Positions 8,745 to 16,772 of a stretch of DNA of 64,000 nt are shown one piece after another. A program made the translations under genes and the position numbers. Source of the stretch: Alphaproteobacteria bacterium. Its GTDB lineage: Bacteria; Pseudomonadota; Alphaproteobacteria; JANQMY01. The notes under the pieces are model-generated. The model made no database searches. It was given only the letters and a program-made list of their open reading frames with translations, and had not been told where the DNA came from. The stretch covers positions 248,001 through 312,000 of the forward strand of contig JANQPL010000011.1 in the NCBI GenBank assembly GCA_028289425.1, read 5' to 3'. Numbering within the stretch: position 1 is the first letter of the stretch; each line of letters opens with the position of its first letter.

Positions 8745-10040
8745 CTAAAGTTCCAAACTGATCTTGTCCGCCGCCGGCAGCACCGCGGCGCCAAACCGTT
8801 TCTGTTTGTCCGCCTTAAAGGCATCGAAATCGCCCACCACCATCTGCCAGACAAACAACAGTTCCGTTCCTTCAATCTGCTGCAAATAGGGGCCGAACCC
8901 CAAGGGCGCGATAGCGTAAGGCGAGGATGTCCGGCCGTGTAAGTTCGGCTCAAAGAAATCGAGCATGGCCGGAAAATCGGCTGCCGCGACTGTGTCCATA
9001 AAGGCGACGGCGTCCCGATCATGGGCGCCGAGGCGCTCAACCATCTGCGCGGGGAACAGCCCGCCTGTCCAGCGGGCGTTGATTTCGGTGACGGTGATGT
9101 GGTCGCCATTGATGAAGAAATCGACCCCGCAATTGAGACCTTCCGGCGCGCTGTAGCCTTGCGCCCGAGCATAGTCGCCGATCTTGAGCAGCAAGTCGGT
9201 GTGCGCCTCGGGCAAGGTGACGCTGGGACCGATCAGATTGCCGACCCAAATGCCATCGGCGAACATGATTTGGCGAATGTTGGACACCCAAACATCGGTG
9301 TCGGACACACAAAGATCGGCGGTCATTTCCGTCCATTGATCCAAGGGCAGCCGTTCTTGCAAGATCACGTCCATGGCATCGTCATATTCGGCCACATAAG
9401 CGCGGGCTTCCGCCACTGAATCGACCGCCGTCACATTGCGCGCCCCCGCAAGCCCCAAAGTCTTGAGGATTATTTGGCCGTTATGCTTATCGAAGAAGCG
9501 CGAAACCTCGTCACCGTCCAGAGCTCCTTTCGAAGTGAGCAAAGTGTCCGGGGTGGGAATGCCGAAGTCCGGTGCGTTCAAGGCGAAATGTTTTTTGGAG
9601 TTGACCGCTTGGCTTATCCGAAAAGCTTGTGCGTCGCGGTGAAGCGGCTGGTTCGAGCCGCTGGTCATGTAAAGCGTGGTGAGGCCGGGCCGGTCATGCA
9701 GCGCAGCAACGGACTCATAATAGGAAAGCTTGGAATGGAAATGGCAGTGGGCGAGCGGGACCGGGTCCGTCCCCATCACCTCAAAAGCGCGATGATAACG
9801 CCTTAAGGCATCGGCCCAGGGCGCTTCTTCGAACGCATCAAACAAGGCCACTTCGTCCGTAGGCTTCCCAATATAGATGTTGGCCACCTGCAGCATGGCC
9901 GTCAGGTCCACATTGGATTGATGATCCGCCTGCTGCTTAGGGGTCAACTTGTTCAGATCGAAATGGAGCGAACAATCGTCCCCCGCCATGGCAAACAAGG
10001 TGGGTGCATTTTGGTTTGGATAATATGGCGCAGCAGGCAA
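8745..10040 (-). CDS. ATP-grasp domain protein
   Basis: About 431 residues. An ATP-grasp ligase core is supported by I-I-L-K-T-L-G-L-A-G-A-R-N-V (nucleotide-binding strand and loop) and by I-T-V-T-E-I-N-A-R-W-T-G-G, the Mg-ATP binding E-x-N motif. Enzymes of this fold join a carboxylate to an amine or thiol through an acyl phosphate; the substrate is not evident. The start is a choice: a TTG at 10040 has a good GGAGG 5-6 nt upstream, while the first internal ATG (9989) has none. The gene is divergent from the FkbM methyltransferase (75 bp apart) and precedes the kinase gene on the same strand. Confidence 0.78.
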   Translation of the reverse strand: MPAAPYYPNQNAPTLFAMAGDDCSLHFDLNKLTPKQQADHQSNVDLTAMLQVANIYIGKPTDEVALFDAFEEAPWADALRRYHRAFEVMGTDPVPLAHCHFHSKLSYYESVAALHDRPGLTTLYMTSGSNQPLHRDAQAFRISQAVNSKKHFALNAPDFGIPTPDTLLTSKGALDGDEVSRFFDKHNGQIILKTLGLAGARNVTAVDSVAEARAYVAEYDDAMDVILQERLPLDQWTEMTADLCVSDTDVWVSNIRQIMFADGIWVGNLIGPSVTLPEAHTDLLLKIGDYARAQGYSAPEGLNCGVDFFINGDHITVTEINARWTGGLFPAQMVERLGAHDRDAVAFMDTVAAADFPAMLDFFEPNLHGRTSSPYAIAPLGFGPYLQQIEGTELLFVWQMVVGDFDAFKADKQKRFGAAVLPAADKISLEL

Positions 10041-10115
10041 CGGCCCCTCCCCAACGTGGTTTTTCCCGCATGCTAAGCTGTTGCGTGCGCGCACGCAAAA
10101 CGCCATACACACATT

Positions 10116-10940
10116 ATGAGCAAAACCATCGCGTCTGCCATTGAGCTGTTTTCCCGTCTGGTGACGGCGCATATGTCGCCGGCCCGGCGGGCGGCGGCCA
10201 AGGCGATCGCATCAGAGCGCTTAAGCCAAATCCAAACCATCCAAACGGCGCGCGGCACGTTTCAGGTGTGGTGCCCATCCGCCCGGTCCCTTCACGACCC
10301 CATCGGCTTTGGCCGGGACGAGCCCGAAACCATCGCCTGGATCGACGAGCACCTGCAGAACGGCGAGACCCTGTGGGACATCGGCGCCAATATTGGTCTT
10401 TACACGCTCTATGCGGCGCTCGATCCGGGGGTGAAGGTGCTGGCGTTCGAGCCGGGGGCGGCAAGCTTCGCCAATCTGGTACGCAATGTGGAACTCAACC
10501 GCATGGGCAGCCGGGTGTCGGCCTACTGTATCGCCCTGTCCGATCACAGCGGCCTCGACGCCTTGCATATGGCCAACACCGAGTCCGGTCATTCCATGCA
10601 CGCCTTCGGTCAATTGGACACGGTGATCGGCACGCTGCAGCCGAAATTTTCCCAAGCCGTGATCGGTTATTCGGTGGACGATTTCCGGCGCCAGTTCGAT
10701 CTGCCTGCGCCCGATCACATCAAGCTCGATGTGGACAGCATCGAAGCCAAAATCCTGAAGGGCGCGCGCGGCACCCTGTCGCAAGTGAAGACCGTATTGG
10801 TAGAAACTTATGGCGCCGAGCGCGAAGACGGCACAAACGAAATCGTCGAGGCGCTGCTTTCCGCCGGATTTAGACAAGCAGCGGGACCCGATGACGGCCG
10901 GCACCGCAACGAGCTGTTCGTCAACAAGGGCGACATGTGA
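10116..10940 (+). CDS. FkbM family SAM-dependent methyltransferase
   Basis: 274 residues. The SAM-binding motif I begins at L-W-D-I-G-A-N-I-G-L-Y-T-L-Y, with motif II in V-L-A-F-E-P-G-A-A-S-F. H-I-K-L-D-V-D-S-I-E-A-K-I-L-K-G-A is the FkbM signature containing the metal-facing Asp. These enzymes O-methylate sugars, lipids or polyketides. The gene starts a same-strand run with an HSL esterase, a GST and a GH2 enzyme, but gap sizes (72, 15, 45 bp) only weakly support an operon. Confidence 0.9.
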   Translation: MSKTIASAIELFSRLVTAHMSPARRAAAKAIASERLSQIQTIQTARGTFQVWCPSARSLHDPIGFGRDEPETIAWIDEHLQNGETLWDIGANIGLYTLYAALDPGVKVLAFEPGAASFANLVRNVELNRMGSRVSAYCIALSDHSGLDALHMANTESGHSMHAFGQLDTVIGTLQPKFSQAVIGYSVDDFRRQFDLPAPDHIKLDVDSIEAKILKGARGTLSQVKTVLVETYGAEREDGTNEIVEALLSAGFRQAAGPDDGRHRNELFVNKGDM

Positions 10941-11012
10941 GCCCTCGCGGCGTGGACGCCAAATATGCTATCAGAGGCGATTGTCGTTCCCCTTGTCACA
11001 GAGAACCGCTCA

Positions 11013-11984
11013 ATGCCCAGTATTCGATCAAAAATTCTCAATCTCATTCTCAAGCAGACCGTCAAGAAGCAGCTCACCAAATCTTCTGAAATTAGCGAGG
11101 TGCGCGAGCGGGTAGAATCCCGGGCCGCACGCTACACGCCGCCCAAATCGGTGATGATTGAAAAAGAACAAGGGGCACCGGTGCCCGGCGAGTGGGTCCG
11201 GCGGCGCGACGGCAAATCGGTTGGGACGCTTTTGTACTTGCATGGGGGCGGATACCAGTTCGGATCGCCAGTGTCGCACCGGCCGCTCACCACTTACCTT
11301 GCGCGGCGCTTGCCGGCCCAAACCTTTGTGCCCGACTACCGTTTGGCGCCGGAGCACAAATTTCCGTGCGGGCTGGACGACGCCCTTGCCGCCTATGATT
11401 GGCTGATCGACCAGGGCATCCAGCCGTCGGACATTGTGGTGGCGGGTGACTCTGCGGGCGGTGGGCTGACGGCCGCCTTACTGCTGGCCTTGCGCGATCG
11501 GGAAAAGCCGTTGCCGGCGGGTGCAGCGCTACTTTCTCCGTATACAGACGTCGCCGCGACCGGGGCCTCGCTGGACCTTAACGAAAAAACCTGCGCCATG
11601 TTCACCGCCGACCTCATCAAGAATGTGGGCGATGCCTATCACGGCGAGACCGATCCCAAGCACCCGCTGGTGTCGCCCGTTTACGCCGACCCGACGGGCC
11701 TGCCGCCCTTGCTGGTCCATGTGAGCAGCGCCGAATGCTTGCTGGACGACGCCACGCGCCTTGCAACGCGGGCAGAGCGCGCGGGCGTGGATGTCACCTT
11801 GAAACTATGGGAAGGCATGCCCCATGTGTGGCACATCTTCAACGGCTACATTCCGGAAGCGCGCCAAGCCTGCGAAGAAGTGGCGGCGTTCTTACGGTCG
11901 GAGTTGACGGCGGGCGATGTTGTCCATGCCGCTCCCTTGGCGGAGCCCGAAAGCTTCGAAACCCGGGCTGCAAACATCGCCTAA
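11013..11984 (+). CDS. Alpha/beta hydrolase fold-3, hormone-sensitive-lipase type esterase
   Basis: About 323 residues with the HSL oxyanion motif H-G-G-G (L-Y-L-H-G-G-G-Y-Q-F) and the nucleophile elbow G-D-S-A-G-G-G-L-T. The acid is expected in the region of A-E-C-L-L-D-D-A and the catalytic His in G-M-P-H-V-W-H-I-F. It would hydrolyse short to medium acyl esters in the cytoplasm. The ATG at 11013 is preferred over one at 10965, because family alignments normally start close to the conserved cap helices and the extra 16 residues show no homology. The GST gene follows after 15 bp. Confidence 0.88.
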   Translation: MPSIRSKILNLILKQTVKKQLTKSSEISEVRERVESRAARYTPPKSVMIEKEQGAPVPGEWVRRRDGKSVGTLLYLHGGGYQFGSPVSHRPLTTYLARRLPAQTFVPDYRLAPEHKFPCGLDDALAAYDWLIDQGIQPSDIVVAGDSAGGGLTAALLLALRDREKPLPAGAALLSPYTDVAATGASLDLNEKTCAMFTADLIKNVGDAYHGETDPKHPLVSPVYADPTGLPPLLVHVSSAECLLDDATRLATRAERAGVDVTLKLWEGMPHVWHIFNGYIPEARQACEEVAAFLRSELTAGDVVHAAPLAEPESFETRAANIA

Positions 11985-11999
11985 CCGCCGAGTGACGCC

Positions 12000-12611
12000 A
12001 TGATTCTTTATGATGCCGATATGCCCGCACCCAATCCCCGCCGGGTGCGGATCTTCCTGGCGGAGAAGGGTATCGAGATCGACAAAAAGTCGGTCTCGAT
12101 CATCCAAGGGGAGCACAAAGCGCCGGGCTATCTGGCCAAGAACAGTCTTGGCCAAGTGCCCATTCTGGAATTGGATGACGGCACAATCCTTTGCGAAAGC
12201 ACCGCGATCTGCCGGTACCTAGAAGCGCTGCACCCCGAGCCGTCTTTGTTCGGCGCGGCGCCCCTTCAGTCCGCCATGATCGACATGTGGAACCGGCGCA
12301 TAGAGCTGCGCTTGTTTTCGACCATCGGCATGTATTGGGTGCACGCCCACCCATTTACGGCAAAGGTCGTTAAGCAGTACACGGATTTTGGCAAATCGAA
12401 CTTCAAGAATGCGCAGAACATAATGCGATGGCTCGATTCAGAAATTGGCGGGCGCGAATTCATCGCCGGTGATACCTACTCAATTGCCGATATCTCTGCT
12501 CTTTGTTCGATTGATTTTGCGGGCTTCATCGGTATTCCCGTGCCGGAAGAGTGTGCCAATGTGTTGGCGTGGCATAAGCGCGTCTCCGACCGGCCGAGCG
12601 CACCGGCGTAA
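12000..12611 (+). CDS. Glutathione S-transferase family protein
   Basis: 203 residues. The N-terminal thioredoxin fold includes P-N-P-R-R-V-R-I-F-L-A-E-K-G, the cis-proline strand G-Q-V-P-I-L-E-L-D-D-G and C-E-S-T-A-I-C-R-Y-L, the glutathione gamma-glutamyl contact. The C-terminal helix box is Y-S-I-A-D-I-S-A-L. This pattern resembles bacterial GSTs of the beta/theta-like group. It starts 15 bp after the esterase stop and may be cotranscribed. No specific substrate can be given. Confidence 0.87.
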   Translation: MILYDADMPAPNPRRVRIFLAEKGIEIDKKSVSIIQGEHKAPGYLAKNSLGQVPILELDDGTILCESTAICRYLEALHPEPSLFGAAPLQSAMIDMWNRRIELRLFSTIGMYWVHAHPFTAKVVKQYTDFGKSNFKNAQNIMRWLDSEIGGREFIAGDTYSIADISALCSIDFAGFIGIPVPEECANVLAWHKRVSDRPSAPA

Positions 12612-12656
12612 GAACGGGCCGCCGCACTACAAAACAACAGACAAATGGAGGGGCTC

Positions 12657-14687
12657 ATGTGTGTAAGATGTTTCATCTTACTAGCCATCGCCGTGCTGGG
12701 CGGCACGGTGGCCACGCAATCGGCAGCGCAGGAGCCGGAAGGAGAAGACGCCATATTCGGAAACGCTAAGGTGGCGTATGCCGCCGCCGATCCGGTCTTG
12801 GGGATGATCGATTCGCGCAAAACGCTAAGCCTCAACGGCGATTGGAATGTGATCGTCGACCCCATGGGCGTGGGGCTGCCGGGCAATGTGTTCGGCGCCT
12901 ACCACGAGAACCGTCGGGCACAGACGCCTCATGATCTGGTGGAGTTCGATTTTGAAGCGTCCGAGACCCTGCGCGTGCCTGGGGATTGGAACAGCCAGCG
13001 GGAAGCCCTGTTCTTTTATCAAGGGGGCGTTTGGTATCACCGCAAATTCACCCTGCCCGAGGGCAATAATGTTCGGCACCATTTGCATTTCGGCGGTGCC
13101 AACTTTTCTGCACGCGTGTTTTTGAATGGCCAAATTGTCGGCGAGCATAAGGGCGGCTATGTGCCCTTTTCCTTCGATGTGACCGAGGCCGTCACCCCCG
13201 GAGAGAACGTGGTGATCGTCCATGTGGACAACCGCTTGGACGTGGACACCGTGCCCACCACCCGCACCGACTGGTGGCCCTATGGGGGGCTCGCCCGCGA
13301 CGTTCACTTGGTGACCACGCCGGAGCAATTCATCCGCAATGCCAAGATCGAGCTGGTCGACCGGGACACCAAAACGATCCGCGCGACCCTTCAAACGGAA
13401 AACATGGCGCCGGGCACGGAAGCTCAGGTGAGCTTCCCAAATTTGGATGTGTCGCACACAGCTGCCCTCAACGCCGAGGGCGAAGCCAGCTTTGAATTTA
13501 CAGCAGACGTGGATCTGTGGTCTCCCGAAAGCCCGAGCCTTTATTACGTCGACTTCATCGCAGGCGACGACCGTCTGACGGATCGGGTGGGCTTCCGCAC
13601 CATCGAAACAAGCGGTACGCAGATCGTACTGAACGGCGAGCCCGTCAAAATGCGTGGCATCTCCACCCACGAAGAGCCTATTGGCGAACCGGGGGTGGCC
13701 TATTCCAAAGAACATGCGGTGCGAATTCTGGAAGAAGCCAAAGCGCTGAACGCGAATTTCGTGCGATTGGCTCATTACCCTTACGCCCGCCACATGGCAA
13801 AGGCGGCCGACGAGCTTGGCCTTCTTCTGTGGGCGGAGATTCCCGTTTATTGGAACATCAATTGGACGAACGAGGAAACGCTCGCCATTGCCCGCGATCA
13901 AATGGCGCGCCTCGTCACGCGGGATTGGAATCGTGCGTCCATTGTCATCTGGTCGGTGGCGAACGAAACGCCTTTATCTGATGACCGCATGAAATTCCTG
14001 GGCACCTTGATCGACGACACCCGCGCGCGGGACGGCTCCCGCCTGGTGAGCGCCGCGTTGCTGGGCGGCGGGCGCAAGCAATTCGAGAACATCGTGCTTC
14101 ATTTGGCGGTGCGCGGCCTCGCCAAAGGGGGTCTTGATGCAAAGGACAAAGCGGTTTTCGAAGCGATCGTCGCCCAGGCCGGCGCTGCGGCGCCGAAACC
14201 TTCCGACAAAGTGTCGATCACCATCGACGACCCATTGGGCGAGTTGGTCGATATTGTATCGTACAATGAATATTACGGCTGGTATTATTCCGTCTTCTTC
14301 GCCCGGCAAACCGGTGTGGGCGAAAACGTCTACCGCCCGCTCATGCTGGATCTCATGAAAGACATGACGATCACGGCGCCCCAAGACAAACCGATCTTCA
14401 TCTCGGAATTCGGAGCCGGCGCCAGAAGCGGGCGGCGGTCGGACGACAAGGCGGTGTGGTCGGAAGACTATCAAGCCGCCGTCTATGAAAGCCAAATCGC
14501 CATGCTGCGCCAAAGCCCGCAAGTGCAAGGCATGACCCCGTGGATCTTGAAGGACTTCCGCGCCATGTTGCGCACCCTGCCCGGCGTCCAGGATTACTAC
14601 AACCGCAAGGGCCTCATCGACCCTGACGGGAAGCGCAAACTGGCGTTTGAGGTGTTGAAAAACTTCTACGCCGGCAATTGGGAGTAG
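12657..14687 (+). CDS. Secreted glycoside hydrolase family 2 (beta-glucuronidase/galactosidase-like)
   Basis: 676 residues. The ATG at 12657 is preferred: GGAGGGG lies 3 nt upstream, inside what would be the first codons of an alternative ATG at 12645. Residues 1-25 form a signal peptide (F-I-L-L-A-I-A-V-L-G-G, then A-Q). A jelly-roll sugar-binding domain with the usual N-G-D-W motif, an immunoglobulin-like domain and a TIM barrel follow. The acid/base is Glu437 in S-V-A-N-E-T-P and the nucleophile Glu584 in I-S-E-F-G-A-G-A. The enzyme should act on beta-linked sugars in the periplasm. No sugar transporter or TonB receptor is adjacent, so it appears as a stand-alone gene. Confidence 0.9.
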   Translation: MCVRCFILLAIAVLGGTVATQSAAQEPEGEDAIFGNAKVAYAAADPVLGMIDSRKTLSLNGDWNVIVDPMGVGLPGNVFGAYHENRRAQTPHDLVEFDFEASETLRVPGDWNSQREALFFYQGGVWYHRKFTLPEGNNVRHHLHFGGANFSARVFLNGQIVGEHKGGYVPFSFDVTEAVTPGENVVIVHVDNRLDVDTVPTTRTDWWPYGGLARDVHLVTTPEQFIRNAKIELVDRDTKTIRATLQTENMAPGTEAQVSFPNLDVSHTAALNAEGEASFEFTADVDLWSPESPSLYYVDFIAGDDRLTDRVGFRTIETSGTQIVLNGEPVKMRGISTHEEPIGEPGVAYSKEHAVRILEEAKALNANFVRLAHYPYARHMAKAADELGLLLWAEIPVYWNINWTNEETLAIARDQMARLVTRDWNRASIVIWSVANETPLSDDRMKFLGTLIDDTRARDGSRLVSAALLGGGRKQFENIVLHLAVRGLAKGGLDAKDKAVFEAIVAQAGAAAPKPSDKVSITIDDPLGELVDIVSYNEYYGWYYSVFFARQTGVGENVYRPLMLDLMKDMTITAPQDKPIFISEFGAGARSGRRSDDKAVWSEDYQAAVYESQIAMLRQSPQVQGMTPWILKDFRAMLRTLPGVQDYYNRKGLIDPDGKRKLAFEVLKNFYAGNWE

Positions 14688-14717
14688 GCGGCTTAACCTG
14701 CTGATATTACTCGCACA

Positions 14718-14755
14718 TTGACATACCATATTATATGGCCATATAATATGGTATG
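14718..14755 (+). promoter_or_regulatory. Consensus promoter inside a perfect 34-bp palindrome (toxin-antitoxin operator)
   Basis: TTGACA (14718-14723) and TATAAT (14742-14747) are both exact sigma-70 consensus hexamers, 18 bp apart. Positions 14722-14755 form a perfect palindrome with 17-bp arms centred at 14738/14739; half-site CCATATAATATGGTATG. It contains the -10 box and the antitoxin start codon (14753-14755). Transcription would begin about 6 nt after the -10 box, i.e. on or next to the A of ATG, implying a leaderless message. A ribbon-helix-helix repressor bound here would block the promoter fully. Confidence 0.88.
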
Positions 14756-15040
14756 GCCAGGATGACCATCAAATCCACCTACACGATGGACGTGGAAACC
14801 GTGCGCACGCTGGAAGAATTGGCGCGCCGGTGGAATGTCCCCAAATCCGAAGCGATCAGGCGGGCGATTCGCATGGCGGCAAACCCGGAAAAACCGCTGA
14901 GCGCCGCAGAAAAACTCAAAGCGTTTGATGACCTTCAGAAAAGTATCAATCTGACGAAAGAAGAAGCCGATCGCTGGGTTGAGGAAGTTCGTGCCGAAAG
15001 GCATGCTTCAAAGCGACCTTCCGGTTTCGCCGATGAATGA
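14753..15040 (+). CDS. Ribbon-helix-helix antitoxin (VapB-like)
   Basis: 95 residues. The N-terminal strand M-T-I-K-S-T-Y-T-M-D followed by V-R-T-L-E-E-L-A-R-R-W and K-S-E-A-I-R-R-A-I-R-M-A is a CopG/Arc-type ribbon-helix-helix DNA-binding domain. The acidic and basic C-terminal tail (about residues 55-95) would wrap the toxin. The gene overlaps the PIN toxin gene by 4 bp (ATGA at 15037-15040), so the pair is translationally coupled. Its ATG lies in the operator palindrome. An internal ATG at 14762 (with GCCAGG upstream) is the alternative start. Confidence 0.9.
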   Translation: MARMTIKSTYTMDVETVRTLEELARRWNVPKSEAIRRAIRMAANPEKPLSAAEKLKAFDDLQKSINLTKEEADRWVEEVRAERHASKRPSGFADE

Positions 15041-15408
15041 TTCATCTCGATACGAATTACGCGATCCAAACGCTCATTGCAGGGACAAAAGAGCATGCCG
15101 ATGTGAGGCGATGGATTTCGGCCAATGAGCCTTTATCCATCAGTGTGGTTGCCTTGGGCGAATTCCTGTGTGGGCCGATTGATCAAAGAGAAATCGAGCG
15201 CCTTTTGATGCTGCTTGATCCGCCCGTCGTATTCACCATCGACGCCGCACAAATCGCGGCGGACCTGTACAACGGTACAGGCCGCAGACGGGGTTCATTC
15301 CCCGACTGCATGATCGCAGCAACGGCGATCAATGCGTGCGCCGAGCTCGCCACATCCAATCGCGCCGATTTCGAACGCATGGTACCGCTGGGGCTGACGC
15401 TTGCCTAG
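15037..15408 (+). CDS. PIN domain ribonuclease toxin (VapC-like)
   Basis: 123 residues. The four PIN acidic positions are visible: Asp5 in I-H-L-D-T-N, Glu42 in A-L-G-E-F, Asp90 in S-F-P-D-C-M-I-A-A, and Asp111 near the end. VapC toxins cut tRNA or rRNA at specific sites and are held inactive by the cognate antitoxin, encoded directly upstream with a 4-bp overlap. The stop codon overlaps that of the convergent P450 gene: the two TAG codons share the bases CTAG at 15405-15408. Confidence 0.92.
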   Translation: MIHLDTNYAIQTLIAGTKEHADVRRWISANEPLSISVVALGEFLCGPIDQREIERLLMLLDPPVVFTIDAAQIAADLYNGTGRRRGSFPDCMIAATAINACAELATSNRADFERMVPLGLTLA

Positions 15409-16724
15409 TCGTACACCTTCACCGGCAGGTCGGTGATGCCGCGGATGAAGTTGGACTTGAGATATTTGGGCTCACCCACCACTTCCACTCTGGAAAATCG
15501 CTTGAGGATTTCTTCCCAAATGATTTTGAGCTGCATTTCGCCCAACCGATTGCCCACGCAACGGTGAATGCCAAACCCGAAGCTCAAGTGATGCCGGGCA
15601 TTGGGCCGGTCGATGAGGAATTCATTGGCCCGCGGGATCACGTCCTCGTCCCGATTGCCGGACACATACCACATGCAAATCTTGTCGTGGCGCTTGATTT
15701 TCTTGCCGCCGATTTCCGTGTCTTCCAGGGCCGTGCGGCACATATGAGCCACCGGCGATTGCCAACGGATGATCTCCGACACCATGTTCGGGATGAGGTC
15801 TTTGTTCTCCAGCAGCTTCTTGTATTCGCTTGGGTGTTCATTGAGCGCCAGCACACCACCGCTGATGGAGTTCCGCGTGGTGTCGTTCCCACCCACGATC
15901 AGCAATAGCATGTTGCCGAGATATTCATTGGGCGGCATGTTCTTGGTGGATTCCCCATGAACCAGCATGGAAATAAGATCGGACCCGGGTTCGGATTGGG
16001 CCGCCCGCTCCTTCCACACACCGTCAAAATATTCCCAACACTTCCAAAGCTCCTGGAAGCCTTCTTCCATGCTTTCGAAATAGTTCGGGTCCGACAAGCG
16101 TTCCACCGTGTCCGACCAGTGGATCAGCTTGTGGCGGTCTTCTTGGGGAATGTCGAACAGGGTCGCCAGCATCTGCCCGGTCAGCTCCACCGACACGGTG
16201 CGTACCCAGTTGAACTCTTCATTACGCGGAAGATCGTCCAGAATCTTTCCGGCCCGCTCGCGGATCAATACTCCAAGGGCTTGCAGGCTTTCCGGCGTGA
16301 ATTTGGGCTGCACCACCTTGCGCTGCTCATCGTGTTTGGGCGGGTCTTCCATGATGAACATGGGCAGATAGGTAGCGGGATCGGGCTCTTCCTCCATCAC
16401 ATAGCCGCCCAGCCGAATGCCGCCATTGCGTATGTCCGACGAAAAAATCTTGTGGTTCGTGTCCACATGCATGATGTCGTCGAATTTGGTGATCGACCAA
16501 TAAGGGCCTTGCGGATTGTCCTCGCTGTAATGGACCGGATCTTCCTTGCGCAGCCGTTCAAAATAGGGCAGCACCGAATTTGTCTCGAACAAATCCGGGT
16601 GGGATGGGTCGAGCTTTTCGAGCGGGATGGTGGCCACATTCTGGTTCGGATCCACCGTCCACTCGGCCCATACTTCCTTGTTGCTGCGCTGAAGTCGTTC
16701 GCGCTGTGTCATGGTTTGCGACAT
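15405..16724 (-). CDS. Cytochrome P450, CYP153 type (alkane omega-hydroxylase-like)
   Basis: 439 residues. The heme loop F-G-F-G-I-H-R-C places the proximal ligand at Cys389. The I-helix oxygen-activation motif is G-G-N-D-T-T (278-283), and the E-x-x-R pair is E-I-I-R (317-320). Long stretches such as F-D-D-I-M-H-V-D-T-N-H-K, L-L-L-I-V-G-G-N-D-T-T-R-N-S and M-W-Y-V-S-G-N-R-D match what I remember of CYP153A enzymes, which hydroxylate alkanes and fatty chains at the terminal carbon. Soluble, needing separate ferredoxin and reductase, neither of which is adjacent. An acyl-CoA synthetase gene lies upstream on the same strand. Confidence 0.93.
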   Translation of the reverse strand: MSQTMTQRERLQRSNKEVWAEWTVDPNQNVATIPLEKLDPSHPDLFETNSVLPYFERLRKEDPVHYSEDNPQGPYWSITKFDDIMHVDTNHKIFSSDIRNGGIRLGGYVMEEEPDPATYLPMFIMEDPPKHDEQRKVVQPKFTPESLQALGVLIRERAGKILDDLPRNEEFNWVRTVSVELTGQMLATLFDIPQEDRHKLIHWSDTVERLSDPNYFESMEEGFQELWKCWEYFDGVWKERAAQSEPGSDLISMLVHGESTKNMPPNEYLGNMLLLIVGGNDTTRNSISGGVLALNEHPSEYKKLLENKDLIPNMVSEIIRWQSPVAHMCRTALEDTEIGGKKIKRHDKICMWYVSGNRDEDVIPRANEFLIDRPNARHHLSFGFGIHRCVGNRLGEMQLKIIWEEILKRFSRVEVVGEPKYLKSNFIRGITDLPVKVYD

Positions 16725-16772
16725 GTTGCCTCTCAGTGCTGGCTAATTGACCACTTGTTCCTTCGCCTTAGC

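Noticed and set aside
8663-9172. N-terminal extension of the APH-like kinase
   Set aside because: The upstream part lies over the ATP-grasp gene in another frame, and kinase homology starts at the ATG 8662.
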